A DNA stretch of 64,000 nucleotides from Sporolactobacillus mangiferae (GTDB taxonomy: Bacteria > Bacillota > Bacilli > Bacillales > Sporolactobacillaceae). Under the pieces are notes generated by a model, which was given only the letters and a program-made list of their open reading frames with translations, was not told the DNA's origin and made no database searches. The position numbers were made by a program, and so were the translations under genes. The stretch spans positions 84,966-148,965 of the forward strand of contig NZ_JAMAST010000004.1 in the NCBI RefSeq assembly GCF_023336505.1. Reading direction: 5' to 3'. Positions 44,484 through 53,476 of the stretch are shown piece by piece (the first letter of the stretch is position 1; the number at the start of each line of letters is the position of its first letter).

Positions 44484-44626
44484 CGTGATCACTCCAATCC
44501 GTTGTTTATAAAAAATAATTTGATTTTATCATACACCCATTTCAGTCGAAAATTCTGTGAATTTTCCAGAGATCACATGAAAAATGGATGGATAGAACCA
44601 ACGGTAAAGTAAGCGGCATCGTGCAA
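44484..44626. other. intergenic region upstream of the PanE-like gene
   Basis: AT-rich start with the likely minus-strand promoter of the PanE-like gene; nothing further recognised before the GC-rich repeat. Confidence 0.35.
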
Positions 44627-44803
44627 AAACGGACAAAAGCGCCTGGTGCTCAATCTCCGATCATGAATCGTTGATCTGCTCCTCTTGCTGCGGGCGCACC
44701 GCGAGCCTCCTCGGGCCAGCTGGAATCTGCGGGGTCCCGCTGGCATCTCGCGCCTCCGCTTTGATTCTCGGTAAAACACTTGCTTTAAACTTTCTTATAA
44801 AAA
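44627..44803 (+). repeat. GC-rich multi-hairpin repeat family B, long copy
   Basis: Begins AAAACGGACAAAAGCGCCTGG and ends CTCCGCTTTGATTCTCGG, TAAAACACTTGCTTTAAAC, TTTCTTATAA. Both ends are shared with 62203-62335 (and the start with 60942-60978). Inside are several palindromic words such as GCGGGCGC/GCGC and CCTCCTCGGG. The last 16 bases match the end of repeat family A. Confidence 0.65.
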
Positions 44804-44842
44804 AAGATACCACAGAAAATGCAATTTCCATGGCATCCACAC

Positions 44843-46267
44843 TTACAGATTCTTATCCATTGTAAAAGTCAGTTTCGACAGTGACATGGCTTGCGTCGTC
44901 AGCTCTTGCAGCAGCTGGCATGTCTCACTGAGCGCAAGTTCAGCATTCTCATGATTAACATTGCCCAGAAGTTCCTGTATTTTATCAGTATCTTTCCCTG
45001 TGACCGCGTCATCTGTTTGTGCAATTTTCCCCAAAAAACAGCTATGCAGATGATCTTTATAATCAAGCACCTGTTTTAGAAAAGCCTGATAATGAGGTTC
45101 GACAATCACCGGAATTGTCTTGTACAGCCAATAGGCCGACGAAAGCGAGAGTTTCTGCGGTGTCACTGCGTATGCCTCAGGAACGGCGGTTGTATTCGTA
45201 TAAAACGGAACATAGGGACTGAACGTACCGGCAAGTGCAATCCATTGAATCCCCGCAATATCATCCGGCATGTATGGCCGGATCTGCAGAATGTGTGAAT
45301 CCTGCGTTCGGTTGAGTGAAATGGCACGAAATAAGGTACGCTCTGCTTCGTCGCCCGAACCAAGTGGATCGTAAGGCGTTTCCTGATAATGCGAATCCAG
45401 AATGCAGGCAATATCCTCAACAGCGATTTTCCGGCTTGCTTTACGTAGAAACGGCAATTCATCGGACATTGGATCCTGTTCAACTTCCGGATTTAAAAAT
45501 TTCTGTCCGTACCAGACACGCGGCGTGTTGTAATGATGATCAAACAGATTCTGCCGTCCAAATATGTTACGAAAATGAATCGTGTCAAATCCTGTATTCA
45601 GGCGGTGTTTTTCAATAAATTCGACTAAATGCGCGGCGATCATAAATTCATCTTTGTTATAAGGATCAATTTCCTGAATCGCCATTTGATTGGCGACAAC
45701 CGCATACGAATCGTCGGGAATGCGCTGTGCCGCCCAAAGATGACCGGTAGCAATTTCCATGTACCAGACCTCGTGCTTATCGGAAAACAATACCCCATTC
45801 GACTCGGCCGCACCGTACTTTTCAACAATCTGGCCAAGCCGCTGCACACCTTCGCGTGCTGAGTTGATATAGGGCAGAACAACCGTTACCATGCAATCTT
45901 CTGCAATGCCGTTTTCAACAAGCGGATCATAGCCAAGTACACGTGGATTCGCGTAAATGCTTTCCGTCGCGCTCATGCCGACATTTTTTTCGTTAATGCC
46001 CGCATCCTCAAATGTGACATAACGGTCTTCACGATCCGGAATCGCCGTATAGCGATAGCGTTCCTTGGGCAAAGTGATCGTGAATCGATTGCCCGGGGAA
46101 ACATAGGTTTCCTCCTTTTCAAGAATCTGATGCGGATGCACCATGAATTTTTTCGGGACAAGGACTTCGTAACTGTCTCCATTCCGGGCAATCATTGTTG
46201 AACCATCAATTGTCGCACCTTTGCCGACCACAACGGTCGTACAGGCGCCATGTGCACTCATTTTCAT
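44843..46267 (-). CDS. peptidase family C69 dipeptidase (PepD-like)
   Basis: An Ntn-hydrolase dipeptidase of 474 aa, as in lactobacillar PepD. The nucleophile is C9 in MSAHGACTTVVVGKGAT; in C69 enzymes it acts once exposed at or near the N-terminus. Further family segments are DGSTMIARNGDSYE, NEKNVGMSATESIYANPRVLGYDPLVENGI, EGVQRLGQIVEKYGAAESNGVLFSD and EVWYMEIATGHLWAAQRIPDD. It hydrolyses a broad range of dipeptides in the cytoplasm. GGGGGAG lies 6 bases before ATG 46267. It is preceded by a 270-base leader region after the hyuB terminator. About 40% of its length upstream of the end is less conserved. Confidence 0.9.
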   Translation of the reverse strand: MKMSAHGACTTVVVGKGATIDGSTMIARNGDSYEVLVPKKFMVHPHQILEKEETYVSPGNRFTITLPKERYRYTAIPDREDRYVTFEDAGINEKNVGMSATESIYANPRVLGYDPLVENGIAEDCMVTVVLPYINSAREGVQRLGQIVEKYGAAESNGVLFSDKHEVWYMEIATGHLWAAQRIPDDSYAVVANQMAIQEIDPYNKDEFMIAAHLVEFIEKHRLNTGFDTIHFRNIFGRQNLFDHHYNTPRVWYGQKFLNPEVEQDPMSDELPFLRKASRKIAVEDIACILDSHYQETPYDPLGSGDEAERTLFRAISLNRTQDSHILQIRPYMPDDIAGIQWIALAGTFSPYVPFYTNTTAVPEAYAVTPQKLSLSSAYWLYKTIPVIVEPHYQAFLKQVLDYKDHLHSCFLGKIAQTDDAVTGKDTDKIQELLGNVNHENAELALSETCQLLQELTTQAMSLSKLTFTMDKNL

Positions 46268-46540
46268 GACGCGCTCCCCCTTTTCTAATGGCTATCGATG
46301 ATCAGTTGCCGCAGTACTGTTACATTTCACGATTGATTCATCGGATCTGTTCTGCAGCGATGAGCAAGAGCATTCTTTAACATAACCATTACAATAGTAG
46401 CGCATTTTGGGCACCCTGAACATCATATGTCCCATCAGAACCATGCGTTGCCTGCTCATCCTTTTGGCAGAGACCTGCATCCTGAGTCTATATTTCCCTC
46501 CAGCTTGCCAGCGTACACTCATCATCCTTGCAATCATACA
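46268..46540 (-). other. leader region of the C69 dipeptidase gene
   Basis: About 270 bases between the hyuB terminator and the dipeptidase. An 89-codon minus-strand frame (46292-46561) has no binding site and an odd composition, so I do not call it. No known riboswitch was recognised. Confidence 0.35.
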
Positions 46541-46582
46541 AAAAACCTTCGTGATGATCATAAAAAGATCGTCATGAAGGTT
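46541..46582 (-). terminator. terminator of the NCS1-preTA-hyuAB operon
   Basis: On the minus strand AACCTTCATGACGATC and GATCATCACGAAGGTT form a 16-base stem with two mismatches, followed by TTTTTTG. It lies about 30 bases after the hyuB stop codon. Confidence 0.85.
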
Positions 46583-46614
46583 GCCGGTTTTGCAGCTATC
46601 AATTTCATAAACGA

Positions 46615-48384
46615 TTAATGATGCGTGCCGCGCAGAAGTTCCGTTTCTTCCCAGATAATCTTGCCATCTTCAATCACGACGCCAAATTCCTTCCTTGCCC
46701 GTTCCAATGAAATGTACTCATCAAGAACATCAGCAAGAACGGATTCCGGAGCGCGCTCAAACGGATTTCCATAGCCGCCACCGCATGGACCGACAATTTC
46801 CAGAACTTCGCCGGCATGCGTTTTTTTGTATGGGACTTTGGAGGGAAGGGATGTTTTCTTGCCTGCGCTGTCTCTGAACACCAGTTTGCTCGGTGTGCCA
46901 TCGTGCCCGCCGGCAAAACCCCATGGTGCATATTTCTGACCTTCTCCTTCAACGGAGAATCCACCTTCATCCGTAAAAGTAATATCACGGATCGGGCCGA
47001 CACCGCCCCGGTACTTGCCGGACGCGGACGCGTTATTCGGAAATTCATAACGAGTAACGCTCAGCGGCTGATGCGATTCAATATCTTCAATCGGATTGTT
47101 TCGCGTATTTGCGTACAATACGTCGATCGCGTCCATGCCGTCTTTGCCAGGCCGTCCGCCAGAGCTTCCCGCCATGATATCCATGTATACCCAGTATTTT
47201 TTATCGATCATGCCGCTATATGCAACCATATACAGATTGCCGATGCCTGCGCAAATCTGGTCGGGCACCGCCTGCCCAAGCGCATGCATGATTGTGTCTG
47301 CCAGCGCATTGCCGGGACAGAACCGGGAGATGGTCGGTGCGGGATAGGTTGGATTGACAAGTGTGCCTTCCGGCGCAATAATTTTGATCGGTTTGATCAA
47401 TCCCGCGTTTTGCGGAATGTATCCGAATTTTTTCGAATCGAGCAGAATCGTTCGAATGGTCAGGTAGACAGCCATATCGGTGGTACCTGGGAATGGCATA
47501 TTGATCGGACGGTCATCCACCTGATCAGAGGTACCGGTCAGGTCAACGATCATGCTGTCACCCCTGACTGTCAGATTGACTTCGAATTTCAGATCTTTCC
47601 GCTTCGGATCCGTACTGTCAAGATAGCCGTCAATATAACCTGTAGAATGGTAGGTACCATCCGGAATCCTGGCAATTTCATGACGCAGCACACGTTCCGA
47701 ATAATCGATCATGTAATCTCTTGCCGCACGTACGGTCTCCAGGCCAAACTTTTCAACAAGCTCAAGGTAGCGCTGTGCGCCGATTCGGCAGGTCGCAATC
47801 TGTGCTTCCATGTCGCCGACAACCATATCCGTCGCACGCACGTTGTCACGGATCAACCGCCAGACCATATCCACCGGCTTTCCCTCTTCATATACCTTGA
47901 TTGCCTTAAATTGCAAGCCTTCGGCAAAACAGTCAACCGCATCAATAATTCCGATTGACCCGGGAGACAATGCGCCCAGGTCCAATTGATGCGCGGTCGA
48001 ACAGGAAAAGCCGATCAGCTCATTCTGATAATATACCGGTACGAAGAAACCGCAGTCTGGCTGGTGAGTCGCTCCGTAGAATGAAGAGTTGTGAAGAATG
48101 ACGTCACCCGGCTTAAAATCATAGCCACGCTCAGCCATGATTTCCCGTATGCCCTGCAGATAACCTGGAATCGGGCCGGACTGCAGCGGTGTACTGTTGA
48201 CCGATTCACACAATTGCTGCCCATTTTCGTCAAGAAGGGCGCACCCGAAATCATTTGATTCACGAATAATACTCGAGTAAGACATGCGCGCAAGCTTATG
48301 TCCCATCTCAATGGCAATATTTTTGAGCGCACCGCTGACAACCTGAGCCGTAATTGGATCAATCGCTTTCTTCGTGTCTACCAT
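46615..48384 (-). CDS. hyuB: hydantoinase B/oxoprolinase family protein
   Basis: The B subunit of an ATP-dependent cyclic-amide hydrolase, 589 aa. Seen: DPITAQVVSGALKNIAIEMGHKLARMSYSSIIRESNDFGCAL at the start, the metal-site region LHNSSFYGATHQPDCGFFVPVY and STAHQLDLGALSPGS, and MAGSSGGRPGKDGMDAIDV, followed by the C-terminal GGHDGTPSKLVFRDSAGKKTSLPSKV. Family members open hydantoins, N-methylhydantoin or 5-oxoproline at the expense of ATP together with HyuA, or act in acetone/acetophenone carboxylation. GGAGG precedes ATG 48384, which overlaps the hyuA stop codon (TGATG), so the subunits are made in a coupled fashion. Confidence 0.9.
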   Translation of the reverse strand: MVDTKKAIDPITAQVVSGALKNIAIEMGHKLARMSYSSIIRESNDFGCALLDENGQQLCESVNSTPLQSGPIPGYLQGIREIMAERGYDFKPGDVILHNSSFYGATHQPDCGFFVPVYYQNELIGFSCSTAHQLDLGALSPGSIGIIDAVDCFAEGLQFKAIKVYEEGKPVDMVWRLIRDNVRATDMVVGDMEAQIATCRIGAQRYLELVEKFGLETVRAARDYMIDYSERVLRHEIARIPDGTYHSTGYIDGYLDSTDPKRKDLKFEVNLTVRGDSMIVDLTGTSDQVDDRPINMPFPGTTDMAVYLTIRTILLDSKKFGYIPQNAGLIKPIKIIAPEGTLVNPTYPAPTISRFCPGNALADTIMHALGQAVPDQICAGIGNLYMVAYSGMIDKKYWVYMDIMAGSSGGRPGKDGMDAIDVLYANTRNNPIEDIESHQPLSVTRYEFPNNASASGKYRGGVGPIRDITFTDEGGFSVEGEGQKYAPWGFAGGHDGTPSKLVFRDSAGKKTSLPSKVPYKKTHAGEVLEIVGPCGGGYGNPFERAPESVLADVLDEYISLERARKEFGVVIEDGKIIWEETELLRGTHH

Positions 48385-50471
48385 CACTCCACACCTCCTG
48401 TTTTTACAATGATGCTTCCATTGGAACGCATGACCGCCGTGCATTCAGGCGGAATGACAGAAGTCGTATCCTTCTGAAGAATGATGCACGGACCGGCAAA
48501 CGATTCGTCAATGGGAAGCTTTCCCTTCGCATAATGCGGTGTATCGAACGACTGAAGCTCACCTCCGGAACGGAACCAGGCCGGAGCTACCTTAACCAGT
48601 GCATCTTCCAATGAATGGCTTCCTTCGGCAAAATCCGGATCACCGATTTTCGGCATTTCACCGACACCGGTTACACGCATATTGACAATTTCAATCGGAT
48701 TGTTCAAAAAAGAGTGGCCGTACTCGCGTTTATGGACCGCATGAAACGTATTCCAAATATCCTCAATGTTGCTTTCGTCAATCACTCCTGAAGCAACCGA
48801 AATTCGAAGTTCATAGCCTTGCCCGACGTACCGACAGTCAAAAAAGCGAAGAAGCGAGATCTGACCTGTTTCAAATCCTGCTTCCTGCAGCTGTGCAGCG
48901 ATTTCTTCTTCAAGGCTGGCAAACCGCTGATTGAGAAAAGCAATATCCGCTTTTTCACTGGACATAAAAATAGTCTGCACGGCATCATATTTTAAATCGG
49001 TCGTCAAAAGTCCGGTTGCCGATGTAATACCGGGATAAGGTGGGATAATAACCTCGGGAATACCGAGAATCCTGGCGACTTCCACCGAACACATCGGTCC
49101 GCCGCCACCAAGTGCGGCCAGGCTGAACGCGCGCGGATCATAGCCCTTCTGAATCGTTCGCGAACGAATGGCGTTCGCCATATTATTATTAACAATCGTT
49201 AAAATGCCTTCCGCAGTTTCATAGAGACCAAGATCAAGTTCATCCGCCAGTTCCTGAACGGCACGTGCTGCCTTTTCCGGATAAATGTCCATTTCTCCAT
49301 CCAGAAAATGATCCGAATCGAGTCGTCCGAGCACCAGTGTGGCATCAGTTACGGTCGGCAGTTTGCCGCCACGTCCGTAACAGGCCGGGCCCGGGAAAGA
49401 ACCGGCACTTTGAGGACCAACCTGGAATGCTCCACCCGCGTCCACGTAAGCAATACTTCCGCCGCCCGCCCCGATCGTGTAAATATCGATCATGGGCACC
49501 TGCACCGGATAACCCGCAATTTGAGTATCACCGGAAGACGATTCTGAAAAGCCGTTTTCAGTTACAATACCTATATCCGCACTGGTTCCTCCGACATCAA
49601 ATGTGATCAGGCGCTCATGATTGGAAAGTTTGCCTGCCCATTGTCCGCCGAGTACGCCTGCTGCAGGGCCAGACAACAGTGTCATCACCGGTTTCCGCGC
49701 AATCGTTGCGGAATTGGCGACGCCACCATTTGATGTCATGATCAGCAGATCGCAGTCAATACCGGCTTCGTTCAGCCGTGTTTCCAGACTTTCAATATAT
49801 CCTTTCATCTTCGGACCCACGAAACCGTTCATGCTTGCCGTTGCGAAACGCTCGAATTCGCGAAACTGCGGCGAAATATCAGCAGAAGTCGTCACATAAA
49901 ATTCAGGATAGTTTTCACGGATGATTTCTTTGACCCGGTCTTCATGCGCAGGATCCAGATAGGAGAAAAGAAATCCGATAACTACTGACTCCACGCCTTC
50001 CTTTTTAAACCCGTCAAGAATTCCGACAACCGCCCGCTCATCAAGCGGCACTTTTTCATACGGTTTCCCATCTGCTACCGCGACGCGTTCCGGTACTGTC
50101 CTGCGATAACGGCGTTCAACCATTGTGCGGTCCTGCCATGGAATTTCCTGTGCAATCGAATAGTTTTCCGGTCGCTGGTGACGGCCGATCTGCAAAATAT
50201 CTCGGTACCCTTCCGTTGTGATCAGCGCTGTTTTTGCTCCCTTATGCTCCAAAGCAGCGTTCGTCGCTATGGTCGTACCATGGAATACATGATCAACCTG
50301 TTTCTGATCAATTCCGAACCGATTGCACAGCTCCGTAATCCCGCTGACCATGCCAATCGACGGATCCTGCGTGGTCGTCGGTGTTTTGTGGATATGTGAA
50401 ACACCAGTTTCCGTATCCGTATAAATAACATCGGTAAACGTACCGCCAATATCTACGCCAATAAGCTTCAT
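48384..50471 (-). CDS. hyuA: hydantoinase A/oxoprolinase family protein
   Basis: The ATP-binding subunit, 695 aa, of the ASKHA fold. Seen: [21 protein letters not shown] (phosphate-1 loop), [43 protein letters not shown] and [12 protein letters not shown] (phosphate-2), [33 protein letters not shown], and the linked [23 protein letters not shown]. It phosphorylates the ring carbonyl so that HyuB can hydrolyse it. GGAGG lies 7 bases before ATG 50471. Located directly after preA and an unknown small gene, its natural substrate here may be a dihydropyrimidine or hydantoin, taking the place of a zinc dihydropyrimidinase. 5-Oxoprolinase is the alternative. Confidence 0.9.
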   Translation of the reverse strand: MKLIGVDIGGTFTDVIYTDTETGVSHIHKTPTTTQDPSIGMVSGITELCNRFGIDQKQVDHVFHGTTIATNAALEHKGAKTALITTEGYRDILQIGRHQRPENYSIAQEIPWQDRTMVERRYRRTVPERVAVADGKPYEKVPLDERAVVGILDGFKKEGVESVVIGFLFSYLDPAHEDRVKEIIRENYPEFYVTTSADISPQFREFERFATASMNGFVGPKMKGYIESLETRLNEAGIDCDLLIMTSNGGVANSATIARKPVMTLLSGPAAGVLGGQWAGKLSNHERLITFDVGGTSADIGIVTENGFSESSSGDTQIAGYPVQVPMIDIYTIGAGGGSIAYVDAGGAFQVGPQSAGSFPGPACYGRGGKLPTVTDATLVLGRLDSDHFLDGEMDIYPEKAARAVQELADELDLGLYETAEGILTIVNNNMANAIRSRTIQKGYDPRAFSLAALGGGGPMCSVEVARILGIPEVIIPPYPGITSATGLLTTDLKYDAVQTIFMSSEKADIAFLNQRFASLEEEIAAQLQEAGFETGQISLLRFFDCRYVGQGYELRISVASGVIDESNIEDIWNTFHAVHKREYGHSFLNNPIEIVNMRVTGVGEMPKIGDPDFAEGSHSLEDALVKVAPAWFRSGGELQSFDTPHYAKGKLPIDESFAGPCIILQKDTTSVIPPECTAVMRSNGSIIVKTGGVE

Positions 50472-50559
50472 ATTTCCGCCTCCATTTGCGTTGAAAGACT
50501 CGTCCCGCGTGATGTGCATCGCTCATATCAGGACCGTGCTGCTTGCCCAGTCCGCCATG

Positions 50560-50808
50560 CTAACGGGCTGTATTTTCTGATTTTTGTGCATGCACGCGTT
50601 TTCTTTCAAAAAGCCTGCTGGTTAAATACCTCCTCCCATCCGCCGTAACCAGATGAACGGTGCCAGGCGGACTTTCCTGCTCCCCTTGTGGCTGAACAGT
50701 CACAAAAGTGCCGCTAAGGTTTTCTTCAATGCTTATAATGAGATAACTGCGTTGCAGAATTTGGTCAATCTTCACTTTTTCATTCATAAATTGCGTATGT
50801 TCATGCAT
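50560..50808 (-). CDS. unknown 82-aa protein in the pyrimidine/hydantoin operon
   Basis: I do not recognise this protein. It begins MHEHTQFMNEKVKIDQILQRSYLIISIEENLSG, continues TFVTVQPQGEQESPPGTVHLVTADGRRYLTSRL, and ends basic. Alternating hydrophobic residues suggest a small beta-barrel or all-beta fold; there are no membrane spans or cysteines. GGGGG lies 7 bases before ATG 50808, and the gene begins 3 bases after the preA stop codon, so it is surely cotranslated with preA. The position between preA and hyuA suggests an accessory subunit or regulator of one of these enzymes. Confidence 0.72.
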   Translation of the reverse strand: MHEHTQFMNEKVKIDQILQRSYLIISIEENLSGTFVTVQPQGEQESPPGTVHLVTADGRRYLTSRLFERKRVHAQKSENTAR

Positions 50809-50811
50809 GGA

Positions 50812-52074
50812 TCAACCCCCGATCGTATGAATCAGATGCTGGCGTTCGTTCCATGTCATCGGAAATTCGCCTGGCTGATCAATCATATGGATCGCTCCTT
50901 CAGCAGGACAGACAATGGAGCAGAGGTTACAGCCGACGCAGTCCTCTTCCCGCACCTTCAGCGCGCGCTTTCCTTTGGCATCGACAAACCATTCAATGCA
51001 TTGATGCGCCGCGTCTTCGCAGGCGATATAACACTTGTTGCAGTGAATACACTGATCCAGATTGATACGCGCGACGCGCTTATGATTCAGATCGAGATCG
51101 CCCCAGCTCATGTATTTCGGAACCGACTGTCCCACTAGGTCCATCACCGATGCAATGCCCTTACTGTCCAGGTAGTTATTCAGTCCATCGATCAGATCCT
51201 CAACAATTCGAAATCCATGATGCATGGCCGCGGTGCATATTTGTACGCATGAAGCACCCATCAGCATGAATTCGGCAGCATCCCGCCAGTTCTCAATTCC
51301 GCCGATTCCCGAGATCGGTACCGAAATATCCGGATCGCGGGCACATTCGGCAACCATGCTGAGTGCGATAGGTTTGACCGCCGGACCGCAATAGCCGCCA
51401 TGTGTGCCCTTGCCCGCGACGTTGGGAATGGTGTTCCAGGTATCCAGATCAACACCCATAAGGCTGTTGATCGTGTTGATCATACTGATCGCGTCAGCCC
51501 CGCCCTGAGACGCAGCATATGCGGTCGCCGTAATATCGGTAATGTTCGGCGTCAGCTTGACAATAACCGGCGTTTCCGCGGCTTCTTTTGCCCAGCATGT
51601 TTGCTTCTCCACCAGTTCAGGCACCTGACCGGATGCCGCCCCCATTCCGCGCTCGGCCATTCCGTGCGGACAGCCAAAATTGAGTTCCAGACCGTCGACA
51701 CCTGCCGCTTCCACTTTTTTAACAATCTCATGCCATTTTTCCCGTTTAGGTTCAACCATCAATGACGCGATAATCGTATGATCCGGATAGTTAACTTTCG
51801 TCTCCTCGATCTCCTGAAGATTGATCTCAAGCGGACGGTCCGTTATCAGCTCAATATTATTAAATCCCGCGACACGCTGACTGCCGTAATGCATGCCTGA
51901 AAAACGGGAAGTCACATTAATCACCGGCTCACCAAGTGTTTTCCATACCGCGCCGCCCCAGCCTGCCTCAAAAGCGCGCTGTACCTGATAACCTGTGTTC
52001 GTCGGTGGTCCGGACGCCAGCCAGAATGGATTCCCTGACTTAATCCCCGCAAAATCAATCCGCAAATCTGCCAT
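50812..52074 (-). CDS. preA: NAD-dependent dihydropyrimidine dehydrogenase subunit PreA
   Basis: The catalytic FMN/iron-sulfur subunit, 420 aa, reducing uracil or thymine to the 5,6-dihydro form with PreT. Residues 1-310 form the dihydroorotate-dehydrogenase-like barrel: DFAGIKSGNPFWLASGPPTNTGYQVQRAFEAGWGGAVWKT, ELNFGCPHGMAERGMGAASGQ with the active-site loop cysteine, VKLTPNITDI, and ISGIGGIENWRDAAEFMLMGAS for the phosphate. Two [4Fe-4S] ferredoxin motifs follow at 342-352 (CIHCNKCYIAC) and 379-389 (CVGCNLCSIVC). GGAGG lies 8 bases before ATG 52074. It starts 18 bases after preT ends. Confidence 0.93.
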   Translation of the reverse strand: MADLRIDFAGIKSGNPFWLASGPPTNTGYQVQRAFEAGWGGAVWKTLGEPVINVTSRFSGMHYGSQRVAGFNNIELITDRPLEINLQEIEETKVNYPDHTIIASLMVEPKREKWHEIVKKVEAAGVDGLELNFGCPHGMAERGMGAASGQVPELVEKQTCWAKEAAETPVIVKLTPNITDITATAYAASQGGADAISMINTINSLMGVDLDTWNTIPNVAGKGTHGGYCGPAVKPIALSMVAECARDPDISVPISGIGGIENWRDAAEFMLMGASCVQICTAAMHHGFRIVEDLIDGLNNYLDSKGIASVMDLVGQSVPKYMSWGDLDLNHKRVARINLDQCIHCNKCYIACEDAAHQCIEWFVDAKGKRALKVREEDCVGCNLCSIVCPAEGAIHMIDQPGEFPMTWNERQHLIHTIGG

Positions 52075-52091
52075 GAATCCCACCTCCCATG

Positions 52092-53438
52092 TTAAACACG
52101 GCTCATCAATTGCCTGTGAATGGCAAGTGCGGCCAGCTTCCCCTGCTGAGCAGCCGCAACCACCGTTGCCTCACCGCTTCCGTTGCCGAATGTAACATCA
52201 CCGGCCGCAAACACGTTCGGGTCCGAAGTCTGAAACGTCCTTGCATCAACCGAAACGATACCATGATCATGTTTCAGTCGGAACGCATCAATCAGCGAAG
52301 TATGCCTTCCCTGACCAATCGCTTTGACGAAAATATCCGCCTCCAACAAAAAGTTTGAATTTTCAATTTCTATTGGCCGTCGTCTGCCGCTTCCATCGGG
52401 CTTACCAAGCCGCATACGGGCACATTCGACGCCTGTTACTCTGCCTGCTGTATCGCCGATCACTTTCTTTGGCTGAGTCAGCCAGGAGCACGTAATTCCA
52501 TCCTCTTTAGCGAAACGGTATTCGGCCGGATACGCAGTCATCTCGGATTCGGTGCGCCGATAAATCATTTGCACTCGTGTTGCGCCCAAACGTTTTAACG
52601 TGGTTGCAGCATCAATCGCCGTATTACCTGCACCGACGACGATTGCTGTTCTTCCCATGAAACGGTCGGTTACCTGACCGTCCTTCACTTTCTCTATGAG
52701 TTCCAGTGCGCTGAAGACTCCGTCGAGTTCTTCGCCCGGAATGCCAAGATCCGGTACGTCCGCCATGCCAACGGCCAGCATCACCGCGTCAAAATGAGTC
52801 TGAATAAAATCAGCGGAGATATCGCGGCCGACCGCGATTCCAGTTTTAATCATGACACCAAGCTGTTCAACCTGATCAGCTTCCCAAAGCGCGACTTTTT
52901 GTGGCAGCCGAAAAGGGACAATGCCGTACGTATCCAGTCCGCCTGGTTTTTCTCTTTTCTCGTAAATCGTTACCTGATGTCCAAACCGGGCAAGCTGCCT
53001 GGCTGCTGACAGACCGGCCGGGCCGGCGCCGACAATAGCAATTTCTCTGCCGCTTGGCTTCCCAGCTTCAAAAAGCTGTGGATGATTTTTCATCGCCCAG
53101 TTGGTCGCATGCTTCTGCAGATCGCCAATCATTACCGGGAGAGATGCCTCGCCAAGTACACATGCACCTTCACAGAGCTCCTCAGTCGGGCAGACACGGG
53201 CACAGGTTGCCCCCATCGGATTGGCCTCCATAATGACCCGCGCCGATCCTTTCAAATTGCCCGTTGCAATTTTTCTGATAAATGAAGGGACATCAATGCC
53301 TGTCGGACATGCCTTCGTGCAGGGCGCGTCAAAACAGAAAAGGCAGCGGTTTGCTTCTTCCATGACCTGTTTTGGTTTCAGATCAGGATGAATCTCATCA
53401 AAAACTTTCCAAAGATCCGTGGCAGCAGACGCATTCAT
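52092..53438 (-). CDS. preT: NAD-dependent dihydropyrimidine dehydrogenase subunit PreT
   Basis: The electron-transfer subunit, 448 aa, which takes electrons from NADH via FAD and iron-sulfur clusters to PreA. The N-terminal 110 residues carry the cysteine cluster (CLFCFDAPCTKACPTGIDVP at 32-51 and CARVCPTEELCEGACVLG at 79-96). GAGPAG at 137-142 binds FAD and GAGNTA at 269-274 the nicotinamide nucleotide; CDV-like VFAAGDVTFGNGSGEATVVAAAQQGK closes the FAD domain. ATG 53438 has AAGG about 10 bases upstream. It is the second gene of the operon, 38 bases after the NCS1 permease. Small glutamate synthase subunits have the same fold but lack this context. Confidence 0.93.
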   Translation of the reverse strand: MNASAATDLWKVFDEIHPDLKPKQVMEEANRCLFCFDAPCTKACPTGIDVPSFIRKIATGNLKGSARVIMEANPMGATCARVCPTEELCEGACVLGEASLPVMIGDLQKHATNWAMKNHPQLFEAGKPSGREIAIVGAGPAGLSAARQLARFGHQVTIYEKREKPGGLDTYGIVPFRLPQKVALWEADQVEQLGVMIKTGIAVGRDISADFIQTHFDAVMLAVGMADVPDLGIPGEELDGVFSALELIEKVKDGQVTDRFMGRTAIVVGAGNTAIDAATTLKRLGATRVQMIYRRTESEMTAYPAEYRFAKEDGITCSWLTQPKKVIGDTAGRVTGVECARMRLGKPDGSGRRRPIEIENSNFLLEADIFVKAIGQGRHTSLIDAFRLKHDHGIVSVDARTFQTSDPNVFAAGDVTFGNGSGEATVVAAAQQGKLAALAIHRQLMSRV

Positions 53439-53476
53439 AGCAACACCGCCTTTATTTTTTATTAATCATCTTTTTT

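Noticed and set aside
46292..46561. 89-codon minus-strand frame upstream of the C69 dipeptidase
   Set aside because: No ribosome binding site, methionine- and arginine-rich chance composition, and overlap with the hyuB terminator.
46816..47958. A 380-codon plus-strand reading frame
   Set aside because: It lies wholly antisense to hyuB, whose protein is clearly conserved; composition and lack of a binding site mark it as a shadow frame.
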